NCBI GenBank assembly: GCA_008087055.1
Contig: VIEA01000001.1
Location: 1,108,245-1,172,244 of the forward strand
Direction: 5' to 3'
Length of the DNA stretch: 64,000 bases
Origin: Gammaproteobacteria bacterium LSUCC0096
Lineage (GTDB): Bacteria; Pseudomonadota; Gammaproteobacteria; Pseudomonadales; Litorivicinaceae
In this document: one piece after another, positions 54,447-62,730 of the stretch
Numbering within the stretch: position 1 is the first letter of the stretch
How the letters are laid out: each line of letters opens with the position of its first letter
Translations under genes and position numbers: made by a program
The notes under the pieces: model-generated
What the model was told of the DNA's origin: nothing
The model's database searches: none
Seen by the model: only the letters and a program-made list of their open reading frames with translations

Positions 54447-55619
54447 TCATTTCATTTTGCATTCACTGGCATAGGCGTCTTGATGTTGAGTAAAGACTGT
54501 TCCCACCAATTGGTTAGTCACAGAGTCTCCTTCTCGCACCACTTTACGCACATAAATACTCTGGATCGGGTGTTGGTTTGGACCAAATCGAAAATCTCCG
54601 CGCACTGAAGAGAAGTCAGCTTTCGCTAACGCCGCACGAAATTTTTCTCTATTTTTGTAATCCGAGCCTACAGCACGAAAAGCGCTATCTAAAAGCAAAG
54701 CTGCGTCATAGCCTTGGGACGCATAGAGTGATGGTTTGCGTCCATAGGTTTCCATAAACTTAGCAACAAATGCTTTATTCGCTGAGTTATCAAGATCATG
54801 AGAGTATTGCGACGTGTTCATCGTATCGATAGCGGCATCCCCAACAGCCTTCAGAATACCCTCATCAAATGAAAAAGCTGGACCGAACAAAGGGATAGAC
54901 TCTTTCAGCCCTGCTTGGGCATATTGCTTGGTAAAATTAATACCCATCCCCCCAGGCAAGAAGAAAAACACAGCATCAGGATTTTCAGCTCTTAAATTTG
55001 CGATCTCCGCCGCGTAATCAACCTGGCCGAGCTTGGTATAAACCTCTCCCGCAATCTGCCCTTTATAGAATCGCTTGAATCCAGCCAACGCATCCTTTCC
55101 AGCGGGGTAATTCGGGGCTATGAGATACACTTTATTGTATCCCTTGTCGGAGACGTACTGTCCCATTGCCTCGTGGAGATTGTCGTTTTGCCAGGCAACG
55201 TTGAAGTAGTTCGGATGACAACGTTTCCCTGCGAGCAAAGACGGGCCTGCATTTGGGCTGATATAGATGGTGCCATCGGCGGTCACACTAGGGATCACAG
55301 CCATTGCCAGATTCGACCACACGATTCCTGTCATGATATCAACTTGGTCGCGCTCCACCATGCGTCTTGCGATCTGCTTGGCGTTATCCACCTTGCGACC
55401 ATCGTCAACAATAATCATGTCAACGTCGATACCGCCAAGCTGATTATTCCGTTCCTTCAGCGCAAGTTCGAAACCATCACGAATATCGATACCCAGTGAG
55501 GCGCCACCCCCAGACAGTGTGGTAATCATTCCGATTTTGGCGGGTTCAGCCAAAGCATTTGCCGAAACACAAAGTGAAGCTAGCGCGATAGCGTTCCGAA
55601 TTTTAGGGGACAGTTGCAT
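54447..55619 (-). CDS. ABC transporter substrate-binding protein (LivK type)
   Basis: This protein is 390 residues from ATG 55619 (AAGGA upstream); the longer frame to 55802 runs into tRNA-Gly and is not real. The signal peptide is cleaved after residues 23-25 (SANALA). The Peripla_BP_6 fold is shown by KIGMITTLSGGGASLGIDIRDG and APNYPAGKDALAGFKRFY. The binding pocket suggests an amino acid, aromatic or amide-like solute, not certain. It is the first gene of the importer operon. Confidence 0.87.
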   Translation of the reverse strand: MQLSPKIRNAIALASLCVSANALAEPAKIGMITTLSGGGASLGIDIRDGFELALKERNNQLGGIDVDMIIVDDGRKVDNAKQIARRMVERDQVDIMTGIVWSNLAMAVIPSVTADGTIYISPNAGPSLLAGKRCHPNYFNVAWQNDNLHEAMGQYVSDKGYNKVYLIAPNYPAGKDALAGFKRFYKGQIAGEVYTKLGQVDYAAEIANLRAENPDAVFFFLPGGMGINFTKQYAQAGLKESIPLFGPAFSFDEGILKAVGDAAIDTMNTSQYSHDLDNSANKAFVAKFMETYGRKPSLYASQGYDAALLLDSAFRAVGSDYKNREKFRAALAKADFSSVRGDFRFGPNQHPIQSIYVRKVVREGDSVTNQLVGTVFTQHQDAYASECKMK

Positions 55620-55723
55620 ATTGTTATCCTTCTTGACGATTGCCTCAAACTTAGAGGATGTCGCGAAGGGACACAAGAGGTCAATGCGAGTATGGATCTT
55701 GACCTTCCTGTCGGCACAAACAA

Positions 55724-55752
55724 AAAAAGCCCCGTCAATGACGAGGCTTTTT
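55724..55752 (-). terminator. Terminator after tRNA-Gly/tRNA-Glu
   Basis: The stem AAAAAGCC and GGCTTTTT encloses an inner CGTC/GACG stem with one mismatch and a three-base loop. It lies downstream of the two minus-strand tRNAs and before the substrate-binding-protein gene. Confidence 0.85.
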
Positions 55753-55757
55753 GAATT

Positions 55758-55833
<76 letters not shown>

Positions 55834-55836
55834 AAG

Positions 55837-55912
55837 TGGCGTCCCGTAGGGGGTTCGAACCCCTGTTGCCGCCGTGAAAGGGCGGAGTCCTAGGCCACTA
55901 GACGAACGGGAC
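55837..55912 (-). tRNA. tRNA-Glu(TTC)
   Basis: This is a 76-base tRNA with acceptor GTCCCGT, anticodon loop CTTTCAC (anticodon TTC), T-arm AGGGG TTCGAAC CCCCT and GCCA. It is the first gene of the pair. Confidence 0.96.
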
Positions 55913-56012
55913 AGACCGGGTTGTTTCTAAACCCTGACCTAGTAGGGCATCAACGAAACAGGCGCGCATTATGCCAGCCGAGACGGGAAAGGCAAGCCCT
56001 TCACCGAAATTT

Positions 56013-56939
56013 TTACCAAGAAATCGATAGAGATTTTTCTGCAAGAACCGAAGCGGCTGCCGAAACAACGACCCCGTGACGCGCAGCTACGCGAGCACGG
56101 TCTTTATCATAGCCACCACCAATGACGGTCGCACAGGGCAGACCGGTATTACAAATCCTTGAGATCACCCCATAATCACGGCGGTAGAGGCCGTCTGTGG
56201 TAATCGACAAACGACCCAAGGCATCATCCACATGCACATCACTTCCGGCATCGTAGATTACAAAGTCTGGATGCCAACTTGCGATCACCGATTCAAGTGT
56301 CTCAAAGACAACTGAAAGGTACGCATCGTCTGTCATACCATCAGGACAGTTCACATCCAAATCACTCTCGACTTTTCTCACTGGAAAATTCTTCTCTGCA
56401 TGAATCGAGCACGTAAATGTCTGCGGGTCATGAGCTAAAATTGATGCCGTCCCATCGCCCTGATGCACATCACAGTCAAAAATTAATACTCGAGAAGCCA
56501 GACCTTGATTGATTAGGTAGCGCGCTGACACAGCAAGATCGTTGTAGATACAAAACCCAGAACCTCGGTCGAAGTGGGCATGATGGGTCCCACCAGCCAA
56601 ATGACTAGCTAGCCCATAGGTTTTCGCCAACTCACAGGTCCGTATTGTGCCTCCAAGGGCCAAAATTGTTCGATCACGAAGTCCTTCACTCCATGGAAGA
56701 CCAATCTCACGAATTGCCTTCGCATCAAGCGTCCCAGACTGAAAGCCATGCACGTAGTCGAAATCATGTGTTTCAACTAACACATCAATTGGGCATGGAG
56801 TTGGGGTAACGACTTGGGTATTCGGAACGTGATGATCGACCCAGTCTTTCAGAAGCCGAAACTTCGCCATCGGAAACCGATGTGACTCTGGAAACTCGGG
56901 GCTATACCCCGGGTCCCAGACGATCGGTAGTCGATTCAC
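56013..56939 (-). CDS. Histone-deacetylase-superfamily hydrolase
   Basis: This 308-residue protein has the HDAC metal site: GGTHHAHFDRGSGFCIYND, then DCDVHQGDGTA (DxH) and YDAGSDVHVDD (second Asp). In bacteria such enzymes deacetylate small molecules, polyamines or acetoin-linked substrates. It is translationally coupled to ugd (ATGA overlap), so a role with sugar metabolism is possible but unproven. Confidence 0.86.
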   Translation of the reverse strand: MNRLPIVWDPGYSPEFPESHRFPMAKFRLLKDWVDHHVPNTQVVTPTPCPIDVLVETHDFDYVHGFQSGTLDAKAIREIGLPWSEGLRDRTILALGGTIRTCELAKTYGLASHLAGGTHHAHFDRGSGFCIYNDLAVSARYLINQGLASRVLIFDCDVHQGDGTASILAHDPQTFTCSIHAEKNFPVRKVESDLDVNCPDGMTDDAYLSVVFETLESVIASWHPDFVIYDAGSDVHVDDALGRLSITTDGLYRRDYGVISRICNTGLPCATVIGGGYDKDRARVAARHGVVVSAAASVLAEKSLSISW

Positions 56940-58264
56940 CGACCGATACCGACGTACTCCCAGCCCTGTTCCCTCAGGCGCTTTGGATCATATTGGTTAC
57001 GACCATCAAAGATCGCTCGATTCTTCATGACGCGTTCCATAGCCTTAAAGTCAGGCTGTCTGAAGAGATTCCATTCTGTTGCCAAAATCAGCGCATTGGC
57101 ATCTTTAACTGCATCGTATTGATGATCACAGAGGATGAGTTTGCTACCGATCCAGGATGCATCAATTTCATGTGTGATGGTCTCCATAGCCACTGGATCG
57201 TATGCTTTCACGATCGCACCGCGCTCAACCAGTTCCCGAATCATCACGGCACTGGATGCTTCACGCACATCATCGGTCCCGGGCTTAAACGCTAAGCCCC
57301 ACATGCCAAACACCATGCCTGATAAATCCTGCCCATATGACTCGATGATTCGCTCGACCAATCGATGCTTTTGCATCTGATTTCGATCTTCAACTGCTTG
57401 CATCAAGATGGGAGAGAATCCGACATCTTTGGCCATACCAAGGATCGCTTTCACATCCTTTGGAAAACACGATCCACCGTAACCACAACCTGGAAAGATG
57501 AAACTAAACCCAATCCGTGGATCCGAACCAATACCCTTTCGGACATTCTCAACATCGGCGCCCAAACGCTCACACAGATTCGCCATTTCGTTCATAAAGG
57601 AGATCTTTGTCGCGAGCATTGCATTGGCCGCGTATTTGGTCATCTCAGCGTCACGAACACCCATAAACATCAGCTTATCTCGAGTCCGACTGAAGGGTTC
57701 ATACAGCTCACTCAATACATCACGCGCACGTTCAGAATCCGTACCAACCACCACACGATCTGGCCGCATGAAATCTTCGACAGCCGCACCCTCTTTCAAA
57801 AACTCAGGATTACTGACGACATCGAAGGGGATGTTTGCACCACGGGCCACGAGTGCTTGAGTCACTTCTGCCTCTACCTTCTCCGCAGTACCCACAGGAA
57901 CAGTCGACTTATCAGCAATCACCAAATAATCAGTCATGTGCTCGCCCAAACCGCGCGCAACCTCGAGTACGTAACGAAGATCAGCGGAACCATCTTCGCC
58001 TGGTGGCGTACCTACAGCGATCATCGCGACCTGGGTACCATCAAGCGCACCTTTTAAGTCATCAGTGAATTCGAGCGAACCGCGCTTGAAATTCCGCTCG
58101 ACGATGGCTTCGAGACCTGGCTCATAGATCGGGATCTCACCGCGGTTTAAGCGCGCTAGTTTGTCTTTATCAACATCCACACAGACCACGTGGTTGCCCA
58201 TTTCGGCAAAACAGGCACCCGTTACCAAACCAACGTAACCGGTACCAACAACTGCTAACTTCAT
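56936..58264 (-). CDS. ugd: UDP-glucose 6-dehydrogenase
   Basis: This 442-residue protein has the NAD motif VVGTGYVGLVTGACFAEMG, the mid-protein FPGCGYGGSCFPKD containing the catalytic Cys, and WGLAFKPGTDDVREASS. It makes UDP-glucuronate for surface polysaccharide. It lies six bases after galU, which supplies its substrate. Confidence 0.93.
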   Translation of the reverse strand: MKLAVVGTGYVGLVTGACFAEMGNHVVCVDVDKDKLARLNRGEIPIYEPGLEAIVERNFKRGSLEFTDDLKGALDGTQVAMIAVGTPPGEDGSADLRYVLEVARGLGEHMTDYLVIADKSTVPVGTAEKVEAEVTQALVARGANIPFDVVSNPEFLKEGAAVEDFMRPDRVVVGTDSERARDVLSELYEPFSRTRDKLMFMGVRDAEMTKYAANAMLATKISFMNEMANLCERLGADVENVRKGIGSDPRIGFSFIFPGCGYGGSCFPKDVKAILGMAKDVGFSPILMQAVEDRNQMQKHRLVERIIESYGQDLSGMVFGMWGLAFKPGTDDVREASSAVMIRELVERGAIVKAYDPVAMETITHEIDASWIGSKLILCDHQYDAVKDANALILATEWNLFRQPDFKAMERVMKNRAIFDGRNQYDPKRLREQGWEYVGIGR

Positions 58265-58270
58265 AAATGC

Positions 58271-59101
58271 TTAGAGTCCGTTCTTGTAAAATTTTTCATA
58301 ACAATGATTGGTCGCATCAACAAATCCATCGATCGAACCACAATCAAATCGACGCCCTTTGAAGCGATACGCCAATACACAACCTTCTTGCGCTTGTTTC
58401 TTCAACGCATCAGTGATCTGCAGTTCACCATTTTTACCTGGCTCTGTCTCACGCAGCACATCAAAAATATCCGGTGTCAGGATATAGCGACCGATGATCC
58501 CCAAATTCGACGGCGCTTCTTCTTTCGATGGCTTCTCGATCATATCGGTAATACGGTAAACGCCATCTTTCAATGGCTCACCAGCCACCACGCCGTACTG
58601 ATGAATATGGTCATCAGGCACTTCTTCGACCGCGACGATTGAGCAGCGGAATTGTCTAAAAAGTTTCACCATCTGCATCAACACGCCGTCACCATCTGCG
58701 ATACACAAATCGTCAGCTAAGACGACAGCAAAAGGTTCATCACCGATCAATGTTTCACCGGTCAAGATTGCATGCCCAAGACCTTTCATTTCTTTTTGAC
58801 GGGTGTAGGAAAATTCGCATGCCTCAATCAAATCACGGGTTGGCTGAATCAGATCCTCTTTACCTGTACCCCGAATCTGATCCTCAAGCTCATAGTTCTT
58901 ATCGAAATGATCTTCAATCGCACGTTTCCCACGGCCTGTCACAAACCCAATACGCGTAAGCCCTGCATCCACTGCTTCCTGCACCGCATATTCAATCAAT
59001 GGCTTATTCACCACAGGCAGCATTTCTTTCGGAGACGACTTGGTCGCGGGTAAGAATCGTGTGCCATAGCCGGCCACGGGGAAGAGGCATTTATGAATCA
59101 T
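58271..59101 (-). CDS. galU: UTP-glucose-1-phosphate uridylyltransferase
   Basis: This protein is 276 residues from ATG 59101. It has the nucleotidyltransferase motif FPVAGYGTRFLPATKSSPKEM, the substrate block VLADDLCI and GELQITDAL. It makes UDP-glucose. It is first in the galU-ugd-HDAC-like unit. Confidence 0.93.
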   Translation of the reverse strand: MIHKCLFPVAGYGTRFLPATKSSPKEMLPVVNKPLIEYAVQEAVDAGLTRIGFVTGRGKRAIEDHFDKNYELEDQIRGTGKEDLIQPTRDLIEACEFSYTRQKEMKGLGHAILTGETLIGDEPFAVVLADDLCIADGDGVLMQMVKLFRQFRCSIVAVEEVPDDHIHQYGVVAGEPLKDGVYRITDMIEKPSKEEAPSNLGIIGRYILTPDIFDVLRETEPGKNGELQITDALKKQAQEGCVLAYRFKGRRFDCGSIDGFVDATNHCYEKFYKNGL

Positions 59102-59177
59102 CAAGCGTCCTATGTCATGAACTTGTCACTTAAACGTCACAAAGATACCAGATTCAATGTGACAAATCGGTGTCAAA

Positions 59178-59555
59178 TTATACTGATGCTCTCTTCGGCT
59201 CAGTGATCAGCACCTCCAGTGGAATACCAAGGCCACGATGTAGTCGACGAATCATCTGTATGCTCAAGCCACGCTTTCCAGCTAAGACCTCATACACTCT
59301 ATTCGGCTGACCGATGAAAGGAACCAGGTCTGATACCGTGAGCCCTCTCTGGTCCATCGCAAATTTCAGATAATCAATTGGATCCGGCTGCTCGAGGGGG
59401 TATCGCTTACGCTCATAAGCGTCAATCAAGATTGCGAGTGCCTCTAAAGTAGCCTCTTGAGCTGAACCAGGTTCAGGCTCTGGGTCAGCTAACGAGGAAA
59501 ATCGATCTAACGCTCTCCGATGGTCGCAGTCATTCCGAATTGGGAACAAATCCAT
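59178..59555 (-). CDS. Orphan HigA-type antitoxin
   Basis: This 125-residue protein has a helix-turn-helix in the C-terminal half (LTVSDLVPFIGQPNRVYEVLAG, followed by LSIQMIRRLHRGLGIP), as in HigA-family antitoxins. GAGGATTTGAGAG precedes the ATG. No HigB toxin gene fits in the 86 bases upstream, so it stands alone. An AACGC...GCGTT inverted pair at 59589-59608 could be its operator. Confidence 0.72.
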   Translation of the reverse strand: MDLFPIRNDCDHRRALDRFSSLADPEPEPGSAQEATLEALAILIDAYERKRYPLEQPDPIDYLKFAMDQRGLTVSDLVPFIGQPNRVYEVLAGKRGLSIQMIRRLHRGLGIPLEVLITEPKRASV

Positions 59556-59641
59556 ACTCTCAAATCCTCGAACCGTATCAAAAAATTGAACGCAATATTT
59601 ATCGCGTTATTGGAGTAGTCCCATATTGGGATTAATCAAGG

Positions 59642-59857
59642 TCAATAATGACACGAAATACTGCCTAATTCACACCCTTTCCATTCGTAGGAGCTTGTCT
59701 TTGATTGAGCAATCTCGCTCGCGACTGCAGCAACCTTCGACCTAACCGTCCCGCCTAAGAATCCAACCGCAGCAATAGATGCCACAGCGATCAGGCCCAC
59801 GATGACCAGATATTCCGAAAGACCTTGGCCTTGTTGTTTCGATTGAATGCAATGCAT
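59642..59857 (-). CDS. Flp/Tad-type pilin subunit
   Basis: This protein is 71 residues from ATG 59857 (GAGGAG before it). The short leader is followed by GQGLSEYLVIVGLIAVASIAAVGFLGG, where the Glu of SEY and the hydrophobic helix are as in Flp pilins. No Tad/Cpa assembly genes are in the window, so assembly must occur elsewhere. Confidence 0.68.
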   Translation of the reverse strand: MHCIQSKQQGQGLSEYLVIVGLIAVASIAAVGFLGGTVRSKVAAVASEIAQSKTSSYEWKGCELGSISCHY

Positions 59858-59986
59858 GAATGCTCTCCTCTGTTGAATTAAGGAGAGCCTAGCTCGAGTT
59901 AAAAAGCTGTCTGGACTAGCTGTACCGAAGTACAACCAAACTCAAAATACTCAGACCTCCACTACTCTTTATTGATACATGAAAGA

Positions 59987-60029
59987 GTTGACTAATTGTC
60001 AACCTGTGATAAGTTGCCAGAAAGGCAAC
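59987..60029. promoter_or_regulatory. Twin palindromes upstream of higBA
   Basis: GTTGAC-TAATT-GTCAAC (59987-60003) is followed by GTTGCC-AGAAA-GGCAAC (60013-60029). Both have 6-base arms and 5-base spacers, with 26 bases centre to centre. They end 10 bases before the toxin ATG and are the likely HigA operators. Confidence 0.6.
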
Positions 60030-60039
60030 AGAGGTGAAG

Positions 60040-60351
60040 ATGCAAGTGATCTCAAGAAGGCCTTTTTACTCAGCAGAAACTCGTTATCCAAACCAACGGC
60101 AAGCGCTGACTGATGTTTACCGTATTCTCAAGCAAGGACAATTTGAAAGTCCCGACTTAATGCGGAAGGTCTTTAAATCGCTGGATAATTTTAAATACAA
60201 ACCGAAATGGTGGGTTATCAACATCGGGGGCAATCATTTAAGGCTGATCGCATTTATCCAATTTTCGCAAAACAGAATTTACGTCAAACATATTGTTAAC
60301 CACGCCGACTACGACAAACTGTGTCAGCGCTATCAACGCGGAGAATTATGA
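60040..60351 (+). CDS. higB: HigB-type toxin
   Basis: This protein is 103 residues from ATG 60040 (GAGGTGAAG before it). HigB_toxin features are RRPFYSAETRYPNQRQAL, FKYKPKWWVINIGGNHLRLI and IYVKHIVNHADYD. It would cleave mRNA on the ribosome. Its stop overlaps the antitoxin start (ATGA). Confidence 0.82.
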   Translation: MQVISRRPFYSAETRYPNQRQALTDVYRILKQGQFESPDLMRKVFKSLDNFKYKPKWWVINIGGNHLRLIAFIQFSQNRIYVKHIVNHADYDKLCQRYQRGEL

Positions 60352-60779
60352 TGACGGCTATCGCTCTCAAAACCTTATGCCATGAATTTGTCGAAGCCGC
60401 TGGTCCTTATCTCAACATCAACGAGCGAAAACGCTACATTGAAGCGATCGAGCTCGTGGAAGTACTGCTCGAGGAGGCCGACGACTCAAGAAACGATCCG
60501 CTCAATAAAATTATCGATGTACTCACCCGGTCAATTCACGAATACGAGAACCGAGATCAACATATTGCCGACTTTGAGCAGAGAATCTCAACGGAAACAG
60601 CTGAGCGAGCTGTACTCAGAGTTCTTATGGATCAACATCACTTAACGATGAGTGATTTCCCCGAGATTGGTAGCAAATCAATGGTCTCTCGAGTCTTATC
60701 AGGTCAAAGAAATCTTACGAAGAAACATATCGAAGCCTTATGCCAGCGTTTCCATATCAGTCCGGTGCTATTTTTTTAA
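60348..60779 (+). CDS. higA: HigA-type antitoxin
   Basis: This protein is 143 residues from ATG 60348 (GCGGAG upstream). Its N-terminal helical part would bind HigB. The helix-turn-helix lies in the C-terminus (LTMSDFPEIGSKSMVSRVLSG). It is translationally coupled to higB, and probably binds the twin palindromes. Confidence 0.8.
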   Translation: MMTAIALKTLCHEFVEAAGPYLNINERKRYIEAIELVEVLLEEADDSRNDPLNKIIDVLTRSIHEYENRDQHIADFEQRISTETAERAVLRVLMDQHHLTMSDFPEIGSKSMVSRVLSGQRNLTKKHIEALCQRFHISPVLFF

Positions 60780-60854
60780 TCCAATACGATAGTCATTGTT
60801 CGAATTGTAATCGGTGATTACATTAGATTGATGCTGTGCGAAGGGACAAATAAC

Positions 60855-61451
60855 ATGTGGGACGAACGCTACCAAACTCCTGAATACATCTTCGGCGATC
60901 AACCCTGCCAATGGCTGATCATGAATCAACATCGTCTACCAACATCGGGCAGAGCACTGGCCCTTGGAGACGGCGAGGGGCGAAACGGCGTGTTTTTAGC
61001 CGAGCTTGGTCTTCACGTGACTTCGGTCGACTTATCGGAGGTCGGTTTGAGTAAGGCACGTGACTTGGCCGAAAAGCGCGGGGTCTCGATCCAAACGGTA
61101 CAAGCAGATCTCGAACATTATGAAACCGACCCAGATAGCCAAGATCTCATCGTCTCAATCTATTGCCACTTACCCGATGCGATTAGGAAACTTGTGCACT
61201 CGCGCGCCGAGAAAGCTCTGAAGCCGGGTGGATTATTCATATTGGAAGCATTCCATCACTCACAATTAAAGTATCAATCAGGTGGTCCAAAGACCACGGA
61301 CCTGCTTTATGATTTAGATGCGTTGATTGGGGACTTTCAAGCACTCCAGATATTGGAGGCATTTGATGGATTATGTTACCTCGATGAGGGTGCCAGACAC
61401 TCAGGACTCGGCCATATCGTGCGATTGGTCTTACAAAAACCACAGCAGTGA
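60855..61451 (+). CDS. Class I SAM-dependent methyltransferase (TehB-like)
   Basis: This protein is 198 residues from ATG 60855 (AAGGGAC before it). The SAM motif is ALALGDGEGRNGVFLAELG; the acidic end of strand two is SVDLSEVGLSKA. The length and order match TehB/thiopurine-type methyltransferases that detoxify small compounds. Confidence 0.78.
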   Translation: MWDERYQTPEYIFGDQPCQWLIMNQHRLPTSGRALALGDGEGRNGVFLAELGLHVTSVDLSEVGLSKARDLAEKRGVSIQTVQADLEHYETDPDSQDLIVSIYCHLPDAIRKLVHSRAEKALKPGGLFILEAFHHSQLKYQSGGPKTTDLLYDLDALIGDFQALQILEAFDGLCYLDEGARHSGLGHIVRLVLQKPQQ

Positions 61452-61460
61452 GGGTTATCT

Positions 61461-61745
61461 ATGCGTCTTTTATTAATTGCAGCCATTCTTTCTAGCCAAG
61501 CATTTGCCGAGGACTACAAACCTGACGCGGAAAACGGTGCGTTTCTTCATGGTGATCATTGCGTTGAATGCCACATGGTCGATAGCCACGAAGCACTTTA
61601 CACAAGAGAGAATCGAGTGGTGAACGAACGCATCCGATTGAATGGTCAAGTCAGTGCATGTGTCCAAGTCTTAGATTTAGGTTGGTTCCCAGACGAAGAG
61701 AAAGATGTTTCTGAATTTTTAAATCAGGAATATTACAAGTTCTAG
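61461..61745 (+). CDS. Small periplasmic cytochrome c-like protein
   Basis: This 94-residue protein has a signal peptide (LLLIAAILSSQAFA). One heme-binding CVECH follows early, and a distal Met or His could serve as sixth ligand. It lies nine bases after the methyltransferase, so it is likely co-transcribed. The electron partner is unknown. Confidence 0.68.
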   Translation: MRLLLIAAILSSQAFAEDYKPDAENGAFLHGDHCVECHMVDSHEALYTRENRVVNERIRLNGQVSACVQVLDLGWFPDEEKDVSEFLNQEYYKF

Positions 61746-61846
61746 CGTCGTATCAGTTGCTCGAATTGAGGTTCGCGCCTCGATAGGTTTGCAGTTCTAC
61801 CGATCAGACAATCCGGCATATTTGACTAATGCAGGTATCTTTAAAA

Positions 61847-61885
61847 TTCCTGCAAATCTGTAGTTCAACTCCTGATTTGCAGGAA
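61847..61885. repeat. 12-base inverted repeat in intergenic DNA
   Basis: TTCCTGCAAATC and its exact complement GATTTGCAGGAA are separated by 15 bases. It lies in the 380-base stretch (61746-62126) that holds no gene. It can form an RNA stem or be a protein site. Confidence 0.7.
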
Positions 61886-62050
61886 ATAACGGTACCAACA
61901 TATGTCAATTAATTAGTGAGTGGATGAGCCGGATGAGCCGAATGCCCCCAAATTGTCTTACTCCATCGGTTGCAAATCAGTTTGTTCGGTATAGCGCATC
62001 ACAATCGCCGGTCATTTCCTGCCAAACTTGCAATCAATACGTACATAAAA

Positions 62051-62115
62051 ACTGTGTATCGCGACCTATACTGCATTGAGGCTTTTTTGATTCGTGTATC
62101 GATACGCGATACAGT
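62051..62115. promoter_or_regulatory. GTATCG palindrome cluster before second toxin-antitoxin pair
   Basis: ACTGTGTATCGCG (62051-62063) is mirrored by CGCGATACAGT (62105-62115), with GTATCGATAC between them. The cluster precedes the toxin start by 11 bases. It is a probable autoregulatory operator; the exact binding protein is inferred. Confidence 0.45.
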
Positions 62116-62126
62116 GGAGATGATTG

Positions 62127-62405
62127 TTGATTTATAGTTTCCAGCACAAAGGACTTCGTCTGTTCTATGAAACTGGCTCAGTTCAGGGAATTCAAGCGAA
62201 GCACGCCGATCGACTTAAGCGAATCTTGATGTTGCTGGATGTCTCGAGGAGCCCGAGTGATTTGCAAATTGAGAGTTTTCGACTACATCGACTCAAAGGA
62301 GCGAAATCTGAAACTTGGCCTATTTGGGTGAGCGGAAACTGGCGAGTCACATTTGGATTTCGAGGAACGAATGTCGAACTGGTTAATTATGTCGACTATC
62401 ATTGA
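62127..62405 (+). CDS. higB: HigB/RelE-family toxin (plasmid maintenance killer type)
   Basis: This protein is 92 residues from TTG 62127; another TTG three bases earlier is possible. FQHKGLRLFYETGSVQGIQAKHADRLKRIL and the final WRVTFGFRGTNVELVNYVDYH are the family's typical blocks. GGAG is seven bases before the chosen start. It is followed by its antitoxin. Confidence 0.82.
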   Translation: MIYSFQHKGLRLFYETGSVQGIQAKHADRLKRILMLLDVSRSPSDLQIESFRLHRLKGAKSETWPIWVSGNWRVTFGFRGTNVELVNYVDYH

Positions 62406-62415
62406 GGACACAGAC

Positions 62416-62730
62416 ATGCTGCATGATCATCCGCATCCCGGCGAACTCCTTCGAGAAGATGTCATTCGACCGGCTGGACTGTCGGTCAGTCACGCGGCTC
62501 AGTGCTTAGGAATGTCACGAGTCGCTTTATCAAGAGTTCTTAACGGTAAAGCTGCAATCAGTCCAGATCTTGCAATTCGGCTCGAAATGGCCGGTATTAG
62601 CACCGCGCAAGCTTGGCTTTCGATGCAGATGAACTATGACCTTTCGAGGGCTCGGCAGACACCCCAGCCGATGATTGTTCCTCTGAAAACCTTGGCATCA
62701 GAAAGCTCAGAAACACAAAAGACTGGGTGA
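62416..62730 (+). CDS. higA: HigA-family antitoxin
   Basis: This protein is 104 residues from ATG 62416 (GAGGA upstream); the longer frame overlaps the toxin gene. HPHPGELLREDVIRPAGLSVSHAAQCLGMSRVALSRVLNG is the HigA/XRE-type helix-turn-helix with the typical start. It binds and silences the upstream toxin. Confidence 0.85.
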   Translation: MLHDHPHPGELLREDVIRPAGLSVSHAAQCLGMSRVALSRVLNGKAAISPDLAIRLEMAGISTAQAWLSMQMNYDLSRARQTPQPMIVPLKTLASESSETQKTG

